From Gammaproteobacteria bacterium (lineage in GTDB: Bacteria > Pseudomonadota > Gammaproteobacteria > Steroidobacterales > Steroidobacteraceae), in the NCBI GenBank assembly GCA_021323735.1, contig JAJPKM010000039.1, positions 1-34,541 on the forward strand: a stretch of 34,541 bases of DNA, given 5' to 3'. Shown here piece after piece: positions 1 to 8,599 of this stretch (positions are counted from its first letter, which is position 1; each line of letters begins with the position of its first letter). A program made the position numbers and the translations under genes. The notes beneath the pieces were generated by a model that saw nothing but the letters and a program-made list of their open reading frames with translations, had not been told where the DNA came from and did not search any database.

Positions 1-1111
1 AGCGATGCACCCACTGGATGATGTTGTAGCGCGCGTCCATGGGATCGGCACCCTCGGAGAGAACGTCCACGCGAAATGTGCCCGGTGCCCAGCCGGCCGC
101 CTGAAATGCCTGATCCCACCAGCGCGCGCCTTCCACCAGGGCCGAGCGGATGGGCTCAGGCGCACCCCGGTCCACGAAGTACTGAATGGGTTTGACCGCT
201 GCGCAGGCTGTCGCGCAGGCAGGATCCTGCTTGATCAATCGATGCCGTACGATGAAACGCTGGTCCAGCGGCGCCCCGAGGGGTGCCGCATAGTCGCGAT
301 ACTCGAAAGGAAAGTAGCCGGCGCGCGGGTCGTAGTGTCGGGGTGAGTATCCGGGCCCCGGCAGTTCGAGAAACGACTGGTGCTCGCGCAGGGTGAGCGC
401 ATGGGCGTCCGGCGCGACCTGGCCGACGAACGATCCTCGAATGGGAGCATCGGACGCAAACGTCAGGATGGCCTCGACCTCGGTGTTCTTCGGAAAAACC
501 TTGGTCGCATCGATGGCAATGGCCGATCGCGCGGCATCGAGCTTGTAGACGCCCTGCTTGGCCAGCGCGTCGGATACGCCATGCACGTCGCGAAGGAAAA
601 ATTCGGTGGCATCCACCAGTACCGCGCCTGCACTTGCCCCGCCGACATCCTCGGCCACCACCGTAAAGCTGCCGATAATCGATTCCGGAAAGGATTGGCG
701 TACCGCGAGGCGCTCGGCGGCATCGTGCGCGGAACTTCGGAAGAACGCATTGGGCTGGGCCAGCAGAATCTTCGGACCGAAGCGCTCGAAGCGAACCAGC
801 TTCGCCGGGGACACCTGGCCGCGGTCCAGACCCAAATCGTTGGACCCGCTTCCATAGGGAAGCGAATCGAAATACAGCATGTCGGTATCGAGCTGCGAGA
901 TTTCCAAGTACAGCTTGCCGCCCTTGGCATCCCAATGCAGCGGTAGAAAACCGGGCATGTGATGCATCCCGGCGGTTTTCGCTTCGATGCTGGGAACCCC
1001 GGCGCCCGAGGCTGGCGAATCGGCGGCGAGCAAGAATTCCGGCGAGCAGAGAATCAGCGAGACCACTATCATGGTGCGCAGTGCGGTCGCGCGCGGGATG
1101 TTCTGCAGCAT
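1..1111 (-). CDS. Zinc-dependent metalloprotease (DUF5117/DUF4953 type), N-terminal part
   Basis: An open frame runs from an ATG at 1111 off the left edge, giving 370 visible residues with no stop. The start reads MLQNIPRATALRTMIVVSLI and continues into a hydrophobic stretch ending LLAAD, a Sec signal peptide with a basic n-region. The mature part begins with a MPGFLPLHWDAKGGKLYLEI-type segment and near the edge reads DARYNIIQWVHR. Both are typical of large secreted metalloproteases with DUF5117, DUF5118 and DUF4953 regions. The HExxH zinc site of the family lies after this last motif and is outside the window, so catalysis cannot be confirmed here. The likely role is periplasmic or extracellular proteolysis. 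The start is 2 bp from the start of the divergent methyltransferase, so each promoter must lie inside the other gene. Confidence 0.85.
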   Translation of the reverse strand, partial: MLQNIPRATALRTMIVVSLILCSPEFLLAADSPASGAGVPSIEAKTAGMHHMPGFLPLHWDAKGGKLYLEISQLDTDMLYFDSLPYGSGSNDLGLDRGQVSPAKLVRFERFGPKILLAQPNAFFRSSAHDAAERLAVRQSFPESIIGSFTVVAEDVGGASAGAVLVDATEFFLRDVHGVSDALAKQGVYKLDAARSAIAIDATKVFPKNTEVEAILTFASDAPIRGSFVGQVAPDAHALTLREHQSFLELPGPGYSPRHYDPRAGYFPFEYRDYAAPLGAPLDQRFIVRHRLIKQDPACATACAAVKPIQYFVDRGAPEPIRSALVEGARWWDQAFQAAGWAPGTFRVDVLSEGADPMDARYNIIQWVHR

Positions 1112-1113
1112 GG

Positions 1114-1755
1114 GTGAAACCTTTGGTTCTGGGTAAGCGTAAAAAGCCTGTAAAGGTACACGTTGGCAAAGCTGCGAACAATTTCACTGCCGCCTATTTC
1201 CAGAAATTCTATTTGAACACCGCTACGCGGGTGGTCACCGCTGCGGAAATGCATGCTCGGGCGGCGCTCATCGCCGCCGCCTTGAAGCAATGCCAGATCC
1301 CGATTCGAAGCATTTTGGATGCCGGTTGCGGCATTGGCCTGCTGCGCACGCCGTTTGCCAAGCTGCTGCCGCGGGCACGCTACGTGGGTCTGGAGTCGAG
1401 CGACTATCTGTGCGGCCGGTTTGGCTGGACTCGCGGCTCGATCGTCGATCACACGGCGCGCAAGCCGTTCGATCTGGTGGTCTGCTACGACGTTCTACAA
1501 TATTTGCCGGACGCGCAGGCTGCGCGCGCCATCGTAAACCTCGCCAAGCTGTCTGGCGCGGCCTTGTACGTGTCGGCGTTGACCACCGAGGATTGGCGCG
1601 AGAACTGCGATCGCAGCCGCACGGATCGCGCGGTGCATCTGCGCAGCGGCGCGTGGTATCGGCGGCGGTTGAATAAATCCTTCCGCTACTTAGGCTTTGG
1701 AATTTGGGTACGTAAGAACGTCACCACCATACTCTGGGACATGGAGCGTATCTGA
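1114..1755 (+). CDS. Class I SAM-dependent methyltransferase
   Basis: This 213-residue protein has motif I ILDAGCGIG at about residues 67-75, followed by an ARYVGLE strand (motif post-I) and FDLVVCYDVLQYLP (motif II/III region), the usual Rossmann methyltransferase order. The segment before it, FYLNTATRVVTAAEMHARAA, resembles the helical lid of small uncharacterised SAM methyltransferases. The substrate cannot be read from sequence. I chose GTG at 1114 because it starts just outside the divergent protease gene. An upstream GTG at 1081 would overlap that gene's signal peptide, and a later ATG near 1249 would remove part of the lid. The gene ends 19 bp before the 3' end of the convergent dacB. 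Cytoplasmic; no operon partner is seen. Confidence 0.85.
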   Translation: MKPLVLGKRKKPVKVHVGKAANNFTAAYFQKFYLNTATRVVTAAEMHARAALIAAALKQCQIPIRSILDAGCGIGLLRTPFAKLLPRARYVGLESSDYLCGRFGWTRGSIVDHTARKPFDLVVCYDVLQYLPDAQAARAIVNLAKLSGAALYVSALTTEDWRENCDRSRTDRAVHLRSGAWYRRRLNKSFRYLGFGIWVRKNVTTILWDMERI

Positions 1756-1774
1756 CGCCGTCGAGGCGCGCGGC

Positions 1775-3202
1775 CTAAAGGTGCTCGAGTATCCACTCCA
1801 CCAGGGCCGCGTGCACCGGTTCCGCCGCCCCGAAGTCTGCGCGCGGGTGATTGACCAATGAAACCAGAACGTAGGTCTTGCCGGCGGGCGTCGTCACATA
1901 GCCGGCGACGCCGCTGACGCTCTCGAGAGTCCCGGTCTTCAGGCGCACCGAACCGCCCGGCGCGCTCTTCATGCGTGTCCGCAGCGTGCCGTCCATTCCT
2001 GCCAAGGGCAGGGATGCCAAGTATTCCGGAGCGAAGCGGCTGTGGTATGCGGCATTCAAGACCTTCGCCATCTGCAGCGCCGTGATGTGCGTGCTGCGGG
2101 ACAAGCCGGATCCATTGTCGATATCCACGCCAGTCAGGTCGATGCCTCGCTCGTGGCTCCAATCGGCGATGGCGGCGGCGCCCTTTTCCAGCGTCGCGGG
2201 TTCACCGTAGCGCTCCTTGCCCAAGGTCAGGAGCAAGTGCCGCGCCATCAGATTGCTGCTGTGCTTGTTGGTGAGGCGCACGATCTCGCCCAAGCTCAAG
2301 GAGTCTTGAGTGAATACCAGTTGGGCATCCGCCGGCGTCGGCTCGATGCGCAATTTGCCGCCGAATTCGCCGCCGGACTGCCGCCACAACGTGACGAAGG
2401 TGCCGAAGGCATAGGTGGCAGGCGCCAGCAGCACGCGCGTGAAGCTTCGCTCGGCGCAATGGGGGGAGAGCGCACCGGAGAAGACCACCCGATCCCACGC
2501 CGGGGTGGCCACCTGAAAATCCACGCGGCCCGCGGACCCGCTGCAGCGGCCCGGCGCAAAGCGAATACGATTCTCGATAGCGAGATTCACCGGTGCCGGG
2601 CTTGCAATGACCTGGACCTTGCCGCTATCGCGATCGGCAAACAGCTTGAAGTCGATCGACTGAAAATTCACCATGAGCGCGTCGGGCAACACATTGTAGG
2701 AGCGATTGGGCCGCCCATCGAAGGCACCGGGATTTCCCCGGGGCAAGGCGAAGGCCGTGTTGTCGATCACGATATCGCCGCGAATCGATTTCAAACCCTG
2801 GGCACGCAAGCCTTGCACGAAGCTCCACCACCGCTCCATGGGCATGTACGGATCGCCCCCGCCCTGCAGGATCAAATCGCCGTCGCGGCTCCAGGCGCGG
2901 GTCTGCCAGAGAAAGGCCGGCCCCAGCATGTCGAGCGCCGCGAAAGTCGTCACGGTTTTGATCGTGGATGCCGGACTTCGCGGCGTATCCGCATTGTGAC
3001 CGGTCACGATACGGCCCGAGTCTGCCTCGAGGATCACGAAGCTGGCCGCGTTCGCGGGCAGGCGTTGTGCCGCCATCGCTTGCGTGACGACGGCGGGCTG
3101 CGTGACTGGGGTGGGCGCTGCCGCCTTCGCCTCGGAGGCCCGTGCGGTACCCAATACGGTACAAAGAAAACAGGTGATGGCGATGCGGTAAAACACAAAC
3201 AT
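1775..3202 (-). CDS. dacB: D-alanyl-D-alanine carboxypeptidase/endopeptidase (PBP4 family)
   Basis: 475 residues with an N-terminal signal peptide (MFVFYRIAITCFLC, cleavage near ARA). The three penicillin-binding motifs are present: SxxK as STIK at residues 79-82, SxN as SSN at 315-317, and KTG at 422-424. The long insert between the first two motifs (about 110-300) is the feature that separates PBP4/DacB (peptidase S13) from shorter DD-carboxypeptidases. The enzyme trims D-Ala from peptidoglycan stem peptides and cuts cross-links in the periplasm. The ATG at 3202 follows the MATE transporter stop by 11 bp, so the two are probably co-transcribed. The frame stays open further upstream into the transporter gene, but only this start yields a signal peptide. 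Confidence 0.95.
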   Translation of the reverse strand: MFVFYRIAITCFLCTVLGTARASEAKAAAPTPVTQPAVVTQAMAAQRLPANAASFVILEADSGRIVTGHNADTPRSPASTIKTVTTFAALDMLGPAFLWQTRAWSRDGDLILQGGGDPYMPMERWWSFVQGLRAQGLKSIRGDIVIDNTAFALPRGNPGAFDGRPNRSYNVLPDALMVNFQSIDFKLFADRDSGKVQVIASPAPVNLAIENRIRFAPGRCSGSAGRVDFQVATPAWDRVVFSGALSPHCAERSFTRVLLAPATYAFGTFVTLWRQSGGEFGGKLRIEPTPADAQLVFTQDSLSLGEIVRLTNKHSSNLMARHLLLTLGKERYGEPATLEKGAAAIADWSHERGIDLTGVDIDNGSGLSRSTHITALQMAKVLNAAYHSRFAPEYLASLPLAGMDGTLRTRMKSAPGGSVRLKTGTLESVSGVAGYVTTPAGKTYVLVSLVNHPRADFGAAEPVHAALVEWILEHL

Positions 3203-3213
3203 GGTCCGGCTCG

Positions 3214-4638
3214 TCAATTGAGGGGCAGCGCGATGCCAGCCCACGCGCGCGAGCGCCAGCGAAAAAATAACATCCACCCGAGGAAAAAGATGTAAATCAA
3301 GGCCGCAAACCATCCGCCGACCGCACCCAGTCCATATTGCGGCAGCCAATGCACCCAGCCCTGGCCGGACGCAAAGGATAGGCTGTGCGCCAGCGGCACG
3401 AACAGCAGCCACGACAGCGTCAGCACCATCAGCGCCGGGAGCCGCACGTCGCCGGCGCCACGCAATATCGCGCTGCTGCCGATGTTGAGGCCATCGAACA
3501 ATTGATATCCCGCCGCAATCCACAACAAGACGCAACCGCGCTTGACCACGGCACCGGCTTGGGGATCGGCAAAGTTGGTGAAGAACGGCAGCAGCCAAGG
3601 TCCCAGTGCGGCCAGTAGCACCCCGATCGCACCCATGTAGAGCACTGCAATCGACACGATGCCGTTGCCGACCTTGAAAGCCCAATCCCGCCGTCGTGCG
3701 CCGATGGCCTGGCCGACGAGGGTGGTGCCGGCCATCGCGATGCCCACGGCCGGCATATAGCAAAAGGATGTCAGCATCATGACGATTTGCGTCGAAGCAC
3801 CATCGATGGTTCCCAAGCGTACCTGCATCAACTGGAACAGCGCGAACCCGAGAATGTCGGCGGCGATGAGCAGGCCCATGGGAAATCCCAACTCGAGCTG
3901 GCGCCACAGTGCGCGGCCGTGAAATCGCGTGGTCAGATGCGATTTGTAACGCGCACGTGTCTTAAGTCCCAAGAACCAGACCAGTGCCGCCGCCACTCCC
4001 AAGAGCTGCGCGGCATTGGTGGCCCAGGCCGAACCTGGAAGACCCATCCCGAGATTGAACATGAACAGCTGATTGAGCAGCGCATTGATCACCGCCACGC
4101 CGCAGGCCACTCGCAGCGCAACGGTGGGCCGGCCGATGCCGTTGAAAAAACCCAGCACCGCCCACAGAGCCACGCCGAGTGGTGCGCCCAGCATGCGCGG
4201 CTGCCAATAAGTGAGTGCCAGGGAGAGGATGTCGCGCGGCAATCCAAACGGGCCGAACATCAGACCGCCGCCGAAGGCCAGCAATGCGAACAAGGGGATG
4301 GTCAGCACCGACGCCCATAGTGCGGTCCACGTGGCCCGCGCCGCCTGTGCGTAGCGGCGGCCTCCATAGGCTTGAGCCACCAAGGTCTGTACCGATAGCC
4401 CGACCCCGCCGAACAGCAGCACGAACACGAGTACCGGCCAGTACACGGCGCCGATTGCGGCGGTGGCAGCCGGGGATACGCGTCCGACGAACCAGGTATC
4501 GGTGGCGTTGAGCGCCGCCTGCACGGCGCTGTTTACCATGAAGGGGAACGCCAGCCTGACCACGGCCAGGTAGTCGAGCCGGGGCCTGCCGCTCTTGCTC
4601 GAGGCTTGTCCGGGAAGCAGGTCTATCGGCTCGTCCAC
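3214..4638 (-). CDS. MATE family efflux transporter
   Basis: 474 residues with about twelve hydrophobic segments in two pseudo-repeats. The first half contains LAFPFMVNSAVQAALNATDTW and a VQTLVAQAYGGRR segment; the second has AMAGTTLVGQAIGARRRDWA. These match the MatE domain pair of multidrug and toxin extrusion proteins, which export drugs or metabolites in exchange for Na+ or H+ across the inner membrane. The start is GTG at 4638, supported by AGGA at 4646-4649 on the minus strand. The gene is divergent from the small gene at 4679 across about 40 bp and lies directly upstream of dacB. Whether it is closer to NorM or DinF, and what it exports, cannot be told. Confidence 0.9.
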   Translation of the reverse strand: MDEPIDLLPGQASSKSGRPRLDYLAVVRLAFPFMVNSAVQAALNATDTWFVGRVSPAATAAIGAVYWPVLVFVLLFGGVGLSVQTLVAQAYGGRRYAQAARATWTALWASVLTIPLFALLAFGGGLMFGPFGLPRDILSLALTYWQPRMLGAPLGVALWAVLGFFNGIGRPTVALRVACGVAVINALLNQLFMFNLGMGLPGSAWATNAAQLLGVAAALVWFLGLKTRARYKSHLTTRFHGRALWRQLELGFPMGLLIAADILGFALFQLMQVRLGTIDGASTQIVMMLTSFCYMPAVGIAMAGTTLVGQAIGARRRDWAFKVGNGIVSIAVLYMGAIGVLLAALGPWLLPFFTNFADPQAGAVVKRGCVLLWIAAGYQLFDGLNIGSSAILRGAGDVRLPALMVLTLSWLLFVPLAHSLSFASGQGWVHWLPQYGLGAVGGWFAALIYIFFLGWMLFFRWRSRAWAGIALPLN

Positions 4639-4678
4639 TTAAGTATCCTGATCGTCAAACCGCCGGTAGGATGCAGCA

Positions 4679-5077
4679 ATGGGCCCAAAGATGCGACGCA
4701 ATTTTTCCGGTGCGTTTCTGGCACGCGACCGCGGCAACGGTACCTGGCAGCTGACCCGCGCGGCTCCGCACGGCATGGATGTGTTTCTGCGAGAGGCGGA
4801 ACGCGGCGCCGCGCGCGCCTTCGGCACGGCGCCAATCGTCGAGCTCGAGATTGAATGGCATGCCCGCAAGGTGCTGCTGACCTTCATGGCGGGCGATCGA
4901 CTAAGCAGCGTGGAAGGCGCAAGCGCCATCGTGCATGAGCCGTTCGGGCGTCTGTACGAGAGCCTGCCTCTCGCGACCATCGATGCGGACGCGCGGCGAT
5001 TTTGGCGCAGGATTTTTCGGCTGGTGCGCCTTCCCGGCGGCCGCTACCTGCTGAAGCTCCTGACGCGCCTTCGGTAA
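4679..5077 (+). CDS. Hypothetical protein, 132 aa
   Basis: I do not recognise this family. The protein is basic and probably cytoplasmic, with no signal peptide or membrane segment. It has a predicted alpha/beta core: VFLREAERGAARAFGTAP, then a strand pair IVELEIEWHARKVLLTFMAG, then a helical Arg-rich C-terminus ending YLLKLLTRLR. The composition looks like genuine coding sequence, and the competing frames on the other strand are Arg/Pro-rich shadows. The start could be the ATG at 4679 or an in-frame ATG at 4691. It is divergent from the MATE gene and about 160 bp upstream of the c-di-GMP gene. Confidence 0.65.
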   Translation: MGPKMRRNFSGAFLARDRGNGTWQLTRAAPHGMDVFLREAERGAARAFGTAPIVELEIEWHARKVLLTFMAGDRLSSVEGASAIVHEPFGRLYESLPLATIDADARRFWRRIFRLVRLPGGRYLLKLLTRLR

Positions 5078-5236
5078 CGCGCGGCGCGGCCCCCGCAGAA
5101 CCGCGATATCCATCACAAGAGGCGCTGGATATTGTCAATTTTCAGGCATTTATGCGTGTGCACTGCACGCCGTGCCGCAAATTCTTGTGTTGAATTGCGA
5201 CGCTCGTCAAAGCTGGTTATCGGGGATTCCATCACA

Positions 5237-7540
5237 TTGATCCGAGTCCCCAACCCAGATTCCGCGCGCAGGAAGCAGGCCTCTCAAGTGCTCGACATCA
5301 AGTCTCACGCCGTCGAAATTGCCGCCGCGGACGCGTCGTTCGACCCGTATGCGCGTCTGCTGCGCATGCTCATGCCCAGCCTGCGCGGTGTGGTTATCCA
5401 CGATGGCTATGCGAACTTGCAATGGACCAGCGATGACTGCGACTTGAGCGATGAACCGGAAGTTATCAACGAGGCCATCGCCAACGCCCTGTCGGACAAG
5501 GCGGAATTTCCGGGGGTCGCCAGGACGATCGATGCGGATCGGGTCGTCTATTCATTCGGCGTGCGTGGCGAGCACATTGAACTCTTGGGCCTCGTCAGCC
5601 TGGTGGTCCGCCTGTCGGGAACTCAAATCGAGCCGCGGCCGCTGCAGACGGTGCGCCAGCTCGTGCAACCCGCCCTGGAGTGCCTGCGCCGCGAATTGGC
5701 GCTGCGCGCGAAATTAGGTTCCAGCGAGCGGGACCTGAACATCAAAGAGCGCGATCTCGAGCTCATGATGGAAATTTCCTCCAACCAGGCAGCCGACAGC
5801 GATGCGGACGAATTCTCACAAATCCTCAAAACCGGGCTCGACCGCATGGGCTGTGCCCTGGCCGCGCTTTGGGTGCCGGACAAGAACATCTCGGTGTCCA
5901 TGACGCGCAGCGGTGCACCCATGTCCCCGGAGGCGCTGCAGCGGGCACAACACCATTTGACGGCGTGGATGCAGATGCAACAGCGCACCATCGTCATCAA
6001 TCACATCTCCAAGATCGCGACCGACGTGGCCGCGCCGTACAAGATACTGGCCTGTCCGATTCGGCATCATTCGGAGCGCGTCATGGGCGTGCTGGCCTTG
6101 TTCAATCCACCCAGTGCGGCGGATTTCGACGTGCAGCAAACCCGGGTCGCCGAGATGCTGGCGAAGCGATCCACCAGCATCATCCAAGCGCAGTACGACA
6201 CCAGCACGGGACTCATGACACGGCAGGCCTTCGAACGCCAGGCCTGCAACATCTTGGCAGCGACGGGGACTTCCGGATCGCACATCATTTTGTATCTTGA
6301 CATCGATCGCCTGCATGTCATCAACGAAACCTTCGGCATGCACATCGGGGACGACGTCATCAGCAGCGTGGCGGACCGCATGGCCAAGACGCTGCCGGCG
6401 GAGGCGCTGTCCGCTCGTATCTCCGGAGATCGGCTCGCCGCGCTCATCCCGAACGCCACCATGGAATCGGCGGCGGTCATCGCCGAGAACATCCGCGCTG
6501 CCGCCGAAGGCATCGTGCCTCGCGCCGGCCAGGGTTCATTCGAAGTCTCGGTTTGTTTGGGCGTCGCGCCCATCGGTCGCTCCGACAGTTCGCTCGCGCA
6601 TGCCTTGGCCACGGCCGAGATCGCCTGCAAGGCGGCGAAGGACCGCGGCCGAAATCGCGTGGAAATGTTTCAGGATTCCGACCAAAGCATCATCCGGCGG
6701 CACACCGACATCCTCGTGATCGGCCAATTGCGCGAGGCGCTCGATTCCGACGGCTTCCGTCTGGATGCGCAGCCCATCCTGCCGCTGCGCGGCAACTTCG
6801 GACGGCCGCGCTTCGAGCTGCTGATCCGGATGCTCGGAAAACACGGCGAAATGATCCCACCCGCCAAGTTTCTCTCCTCCGCCGAGCGCTACCAACTCAT
6901 GCCGACGATCGACCGCTGGGTGGTGCGCCGCGCCTGTGAGCTGCTCGGCGCCTACAGTGCTTCCGTGGGCGAGGAGTTTTCACGGTTTGCCGTCAATCTC
7001 TCCGGGCAATCGCTTCAGGATGAAGATTTCTTGGATTTCGTGGTGGAACAGCTCAAGGCAAGCAGCTTGCCGCCCGGCGTCCTGTGCTTCGAATTGACGG
7101 AAACCGCGACCATCGGCAACCTCGAAAAAGCGCAGGTGTTCATGCGCACGCTGCAGGAACTGGGCTGCCAGTTCGCGCTCGATGACTTCGGCACAGGGGT
7201 CAGCTCGCTGGCCTACCTGAAGGACTTGTCGGTCAATTACATCAAAATCGACGGCAGCTTCGTGCGCGATGCCGTGACCAACGCCCGCTCCGAATCGATG
7301 ATCAAGGCCATCGCTCAGCTGGCCAAAGTCATGTGCATGGAGACGATCGCGGAATACGTGGAGACCGACGTGCTGCGGGTACGCATGGCAGATCTTGGCG
7401 TCGATTACGGACAGGGATTCGCCATGGGCAAAGCCCAACCTTTGGAGAATCTGTTGGAAGAGCTGGCCTTCTACGAAGCCACCGTCAGCAACTGGGCGAC
7501 GACTGAAACCGCGACCGAACGCGTCATCGCGCAGCACTGA
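5237..7540 (+). CDS. GAF-GGDEF-EAL protein, probable c-di-GMP phosphodiesterase
   Basis: About 767 residues. The order is an N-terminal uncharacterised region (1-170), a GAF-like sensor domain (about 180-310), a GGDEF domain (about 315-480) and an EAL domain (about 495-745). The cyclase signature is degraded: the GGDEF position reads SGDRL at 396-400, so diguanylate cyclase activity is doubtful. The EAL domain keeps ELLIR at about 527-531, an Asn in FAVNLSG, the Glu in FELTET, DDFGTG at 649-654, the Lys of YIKIDGSF and the Glu of ETIAEYVET, so c-di-GMP hydrolysis looks intact. The start is uncertain. I favour TTG at 5237, with GGGGA ten bases upstream; the frame is open back to a TTG at 5132, and GTG at 5288 is another option. 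No membrane segment, so cytoplasmic. Confidence 0.9.
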   Translation: MIRVPNPDSARRKQASQVLDIKSHAVEIAAADASFDPYARLLRMLMPSLRGVVIHDGYANLQWTSDDCDLSDEPEVINEAIANALSDKAEFPGVARTIDADRVVYSFGVRGEHIELLGLVSLVVRLSGTQIEPRPLQTVRQLVQPALECLRRELALRAKLGSSERDLNIKERDLELMMEISSNQAADSDADEFSQILKTGLDRMGCALAALWVPDKNISVSMTRSGAPMSPEALQRAQHHLTAWMQMQQRTIVINHISKIATDVAAPYKILACPIRHHSERVMGVLALFNPPSAADFDVQQTRVAEMLAKRSTSIIQAQYDTSTGLMTRQAFERQACNILAATGTSGSHIILYLDIDRLHVINETFGMHIGDDVISSVADRMAKTLPAEALSARISGDRLAALIPNATMESAAVIAENIRAAAEGIVPRAGQGSFEVSVCLGVAPIGRSDSSLAHALATAEIACKAAKDRGRNRVEMFQDSDQSIIRRHTDILVIGQLREALDSDGFRLDAQPILPLRGNFGRPRFELLIRMLGKHGEMIPPAKFLSSAERYQLMPTIDRWVVRRACELLGAYSASVGEEFSRFAVNLSGQSLQDEDFLDFVVEQLKASSLPPGVLCFELTETATIGNLEKAQVFMRTLQELGCQFALDDFGTGVSSLAYLKDLSVNYIKIDGSFVRDAVTNARSESMIKAIAQLAKVMCMETIAEYVETDVLRVRMADLGVDYGQGFAMGKAQPLENLLEELAFYEATVSNWATTETATERVIAQH

Positions 7541-7580
7541 ACCGCTTAATTTTCCCGCCGCATTTCAATTGCAAGGGAAA

Positions 7581-7617
7581 GGGATGCGGGCGCAGGCGCC
7601 AGCCTAGGCAGCATTCC
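7581..7617 (+). other. Stem-loop between the EAL gene and csrA
   Basis: GGGATGC at 7581-7587 can pair with GCATTCC at 7611-7617 (7 pairs, one G-U), and the enclosed segment holds a second short palindrome, GGCGCAGGCGCC. No U-run follows, so a classical terminator is not supported. It may be an attenuated transcript end or part of the csrA leader. Confidence 0.3.
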
Positions 7618-7703
7618 TGGCCTCCCGTCGGTCAGAGTATTCCTACAGAGATTTAAAGCATCGGCCCACAGGAAAAACGCTGAGGCGTATGCATAAATGG
7701 GGA

Positions 7704-7898
7704 ATGCTAATACTGACACGGCGTGCCGGAGAGTCCTTGCGCATCGGAGACGAGGTGGAAGTGACCGTCATGGCGGTCAACGGCGCCCAGGTGCGCATCG
7801 GCATCAAGGCCCCCATCAGTATCAGCGTCGATCGCGAAGAAGTTGCCGAACGCAAGCGCCGCGAGAAGGAGAACTCCTCCGAATTGTTCAATCGTTAG
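7704..7898 (+). CDS. csrA: Carbon storage regulator CsrA
   Basis: The protein begins [20 protein letters not shown], the diagnostic first strand of CsrA, and continues [18 protein letters not shown], whose VDREEV motif carries the Arg used for RNA binding. At 64 residues it matches the family. CsrA dimers bind GGA motifs in mRNA leaders and change translation or stability, typically switching between motile and sessile states. An in-frame ATG at 7689 would add five residues (MHKWG). It has GAGG three bases upstream, while GGGGA touches the 7704 ATG directly, so the start is not settled by ribosome binding; conserved family length favours 7704. GGA motifs in the leader suggest autoregulation. 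It follows the EAL protein by about 160 bp. Confidence 0.95.
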   Translation: MLILTRRAGESLRIGDEVEVTVMAVNGAQVRIGIKAPISISVDREEVAERKRREKENSSELFNR

Positions 7899-8036
7899 AA
7901 GCTTGTTGCGGACCGGCCCAGCGGCTGCCCCGCTCCATGTCGCTTCCAACCGACACGTTTTAAGGTTATCTTTAAAAGAAAACCGATGAGGGATATCGGC
8001 TCCGTGGCTTACCGCTCGCGGCGTTTTCTTTTATTT

Positions 8037-8537
8037 ATGACAACGAATTGCGCCCCGGAGCTGCTGGTTCAATCCTGGTTCAACACCGATCGCCCCTTGA
8101 CCTTAGGTGCGCTGCGCGGGCGCGTTGTCGTGTTGGCGGCCTTTCAGGTGCTATGTCCGCATTCCATTGCCTCAGGCGTGCCGCAGGCGCAGAGAATTCA
8201 TGAAACCTTTGCGCCGAGCGATGTCACGGTGATCGGCGTACACACCACATTCGAGCATCACGATGCCTTCAGCACCGCGGTGCTGAAGGCTTTCATCCAG
8301 GAATATCGCTTGAAATTTCCGATCGCCTTGGATCAGCCCAATACGGTCAGCCCCATACCGCACACCATGGAGCGGTACAAGATGCGCGGCACCCCGAGCT
8401 TGGTGTTGATCGATAGGCACGGCGCGGTGCGTAAACATGCCTTCGGCGCCGTCGATGACCTGCGCATCGGCGCGGAAATCGGCGCATTGATCCAAGAATC
8501 CGGGAGCGCGAGCCTCGCTCGAAGCTCAGCGGCATGA
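8037..8537 (+). CDS. Redoxin / TlpA-like thioredoxin-fold protein lacking the second Cys
   Basis: About 166 residues with a thioredoxin-like fold: LVQSWFNTDRPLTLGALRGR, the strand VVVLAAFQVLCPHS, then VTVIGVHTTFEHHDAF, and the cis-Pro region MRGTPSLVLIDRHG. This resembles AhpC/TSA and TlpA-like proteins. The active-site stretch reads CPHS where a CPxC motif is usual, so only the first Cys of the pair remains. That would prevent ordinary dithiol-disulfide exchange and fits a one-Cys peroxidase or a binding role. There is no signal peptide. ATG at 8037 is chosen because the domain begins right after it; an ATG at 7986 would add a basic 17-residue extension, and neither has a clear Shine-Dalgarno sequence. 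The gene is convergent with the TonB-like gene. Confidence 0.8.
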   Translation: MTTNCAPELLVQSWFNTDRPLTLGALRGRVVVLAAFQVLCPHSIASGVPQAQRIHETFAPSDVTVIGVHTTFEHHDAFSTAVLKAFIQEYRLKFPIALDQPNTVSPIPHTMERYKMRGTPSLVLIDRHGAVRKHAFGAVDDLRIGAEIGALIQESGSASLARSSAA

Positions 8538-8599
8538 CCTGCGCACATTGGAGCTCTTAGGAGTCCGGATTGCGATCATGAGCAGCCGTGCAGCCGTGG

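Noticed and set aside
2042-3295. Long plus-strand open frame opposite dacB
   Set aside because: dacB has all three penicillin-binding motifs; the opposite frame has no recognisable features.
7959-7980. TTTTAA/TTAAAA hairpin after csrA as a terminator
   Set aside because: Only six A-T pairs and no GC stem; too weak to call.
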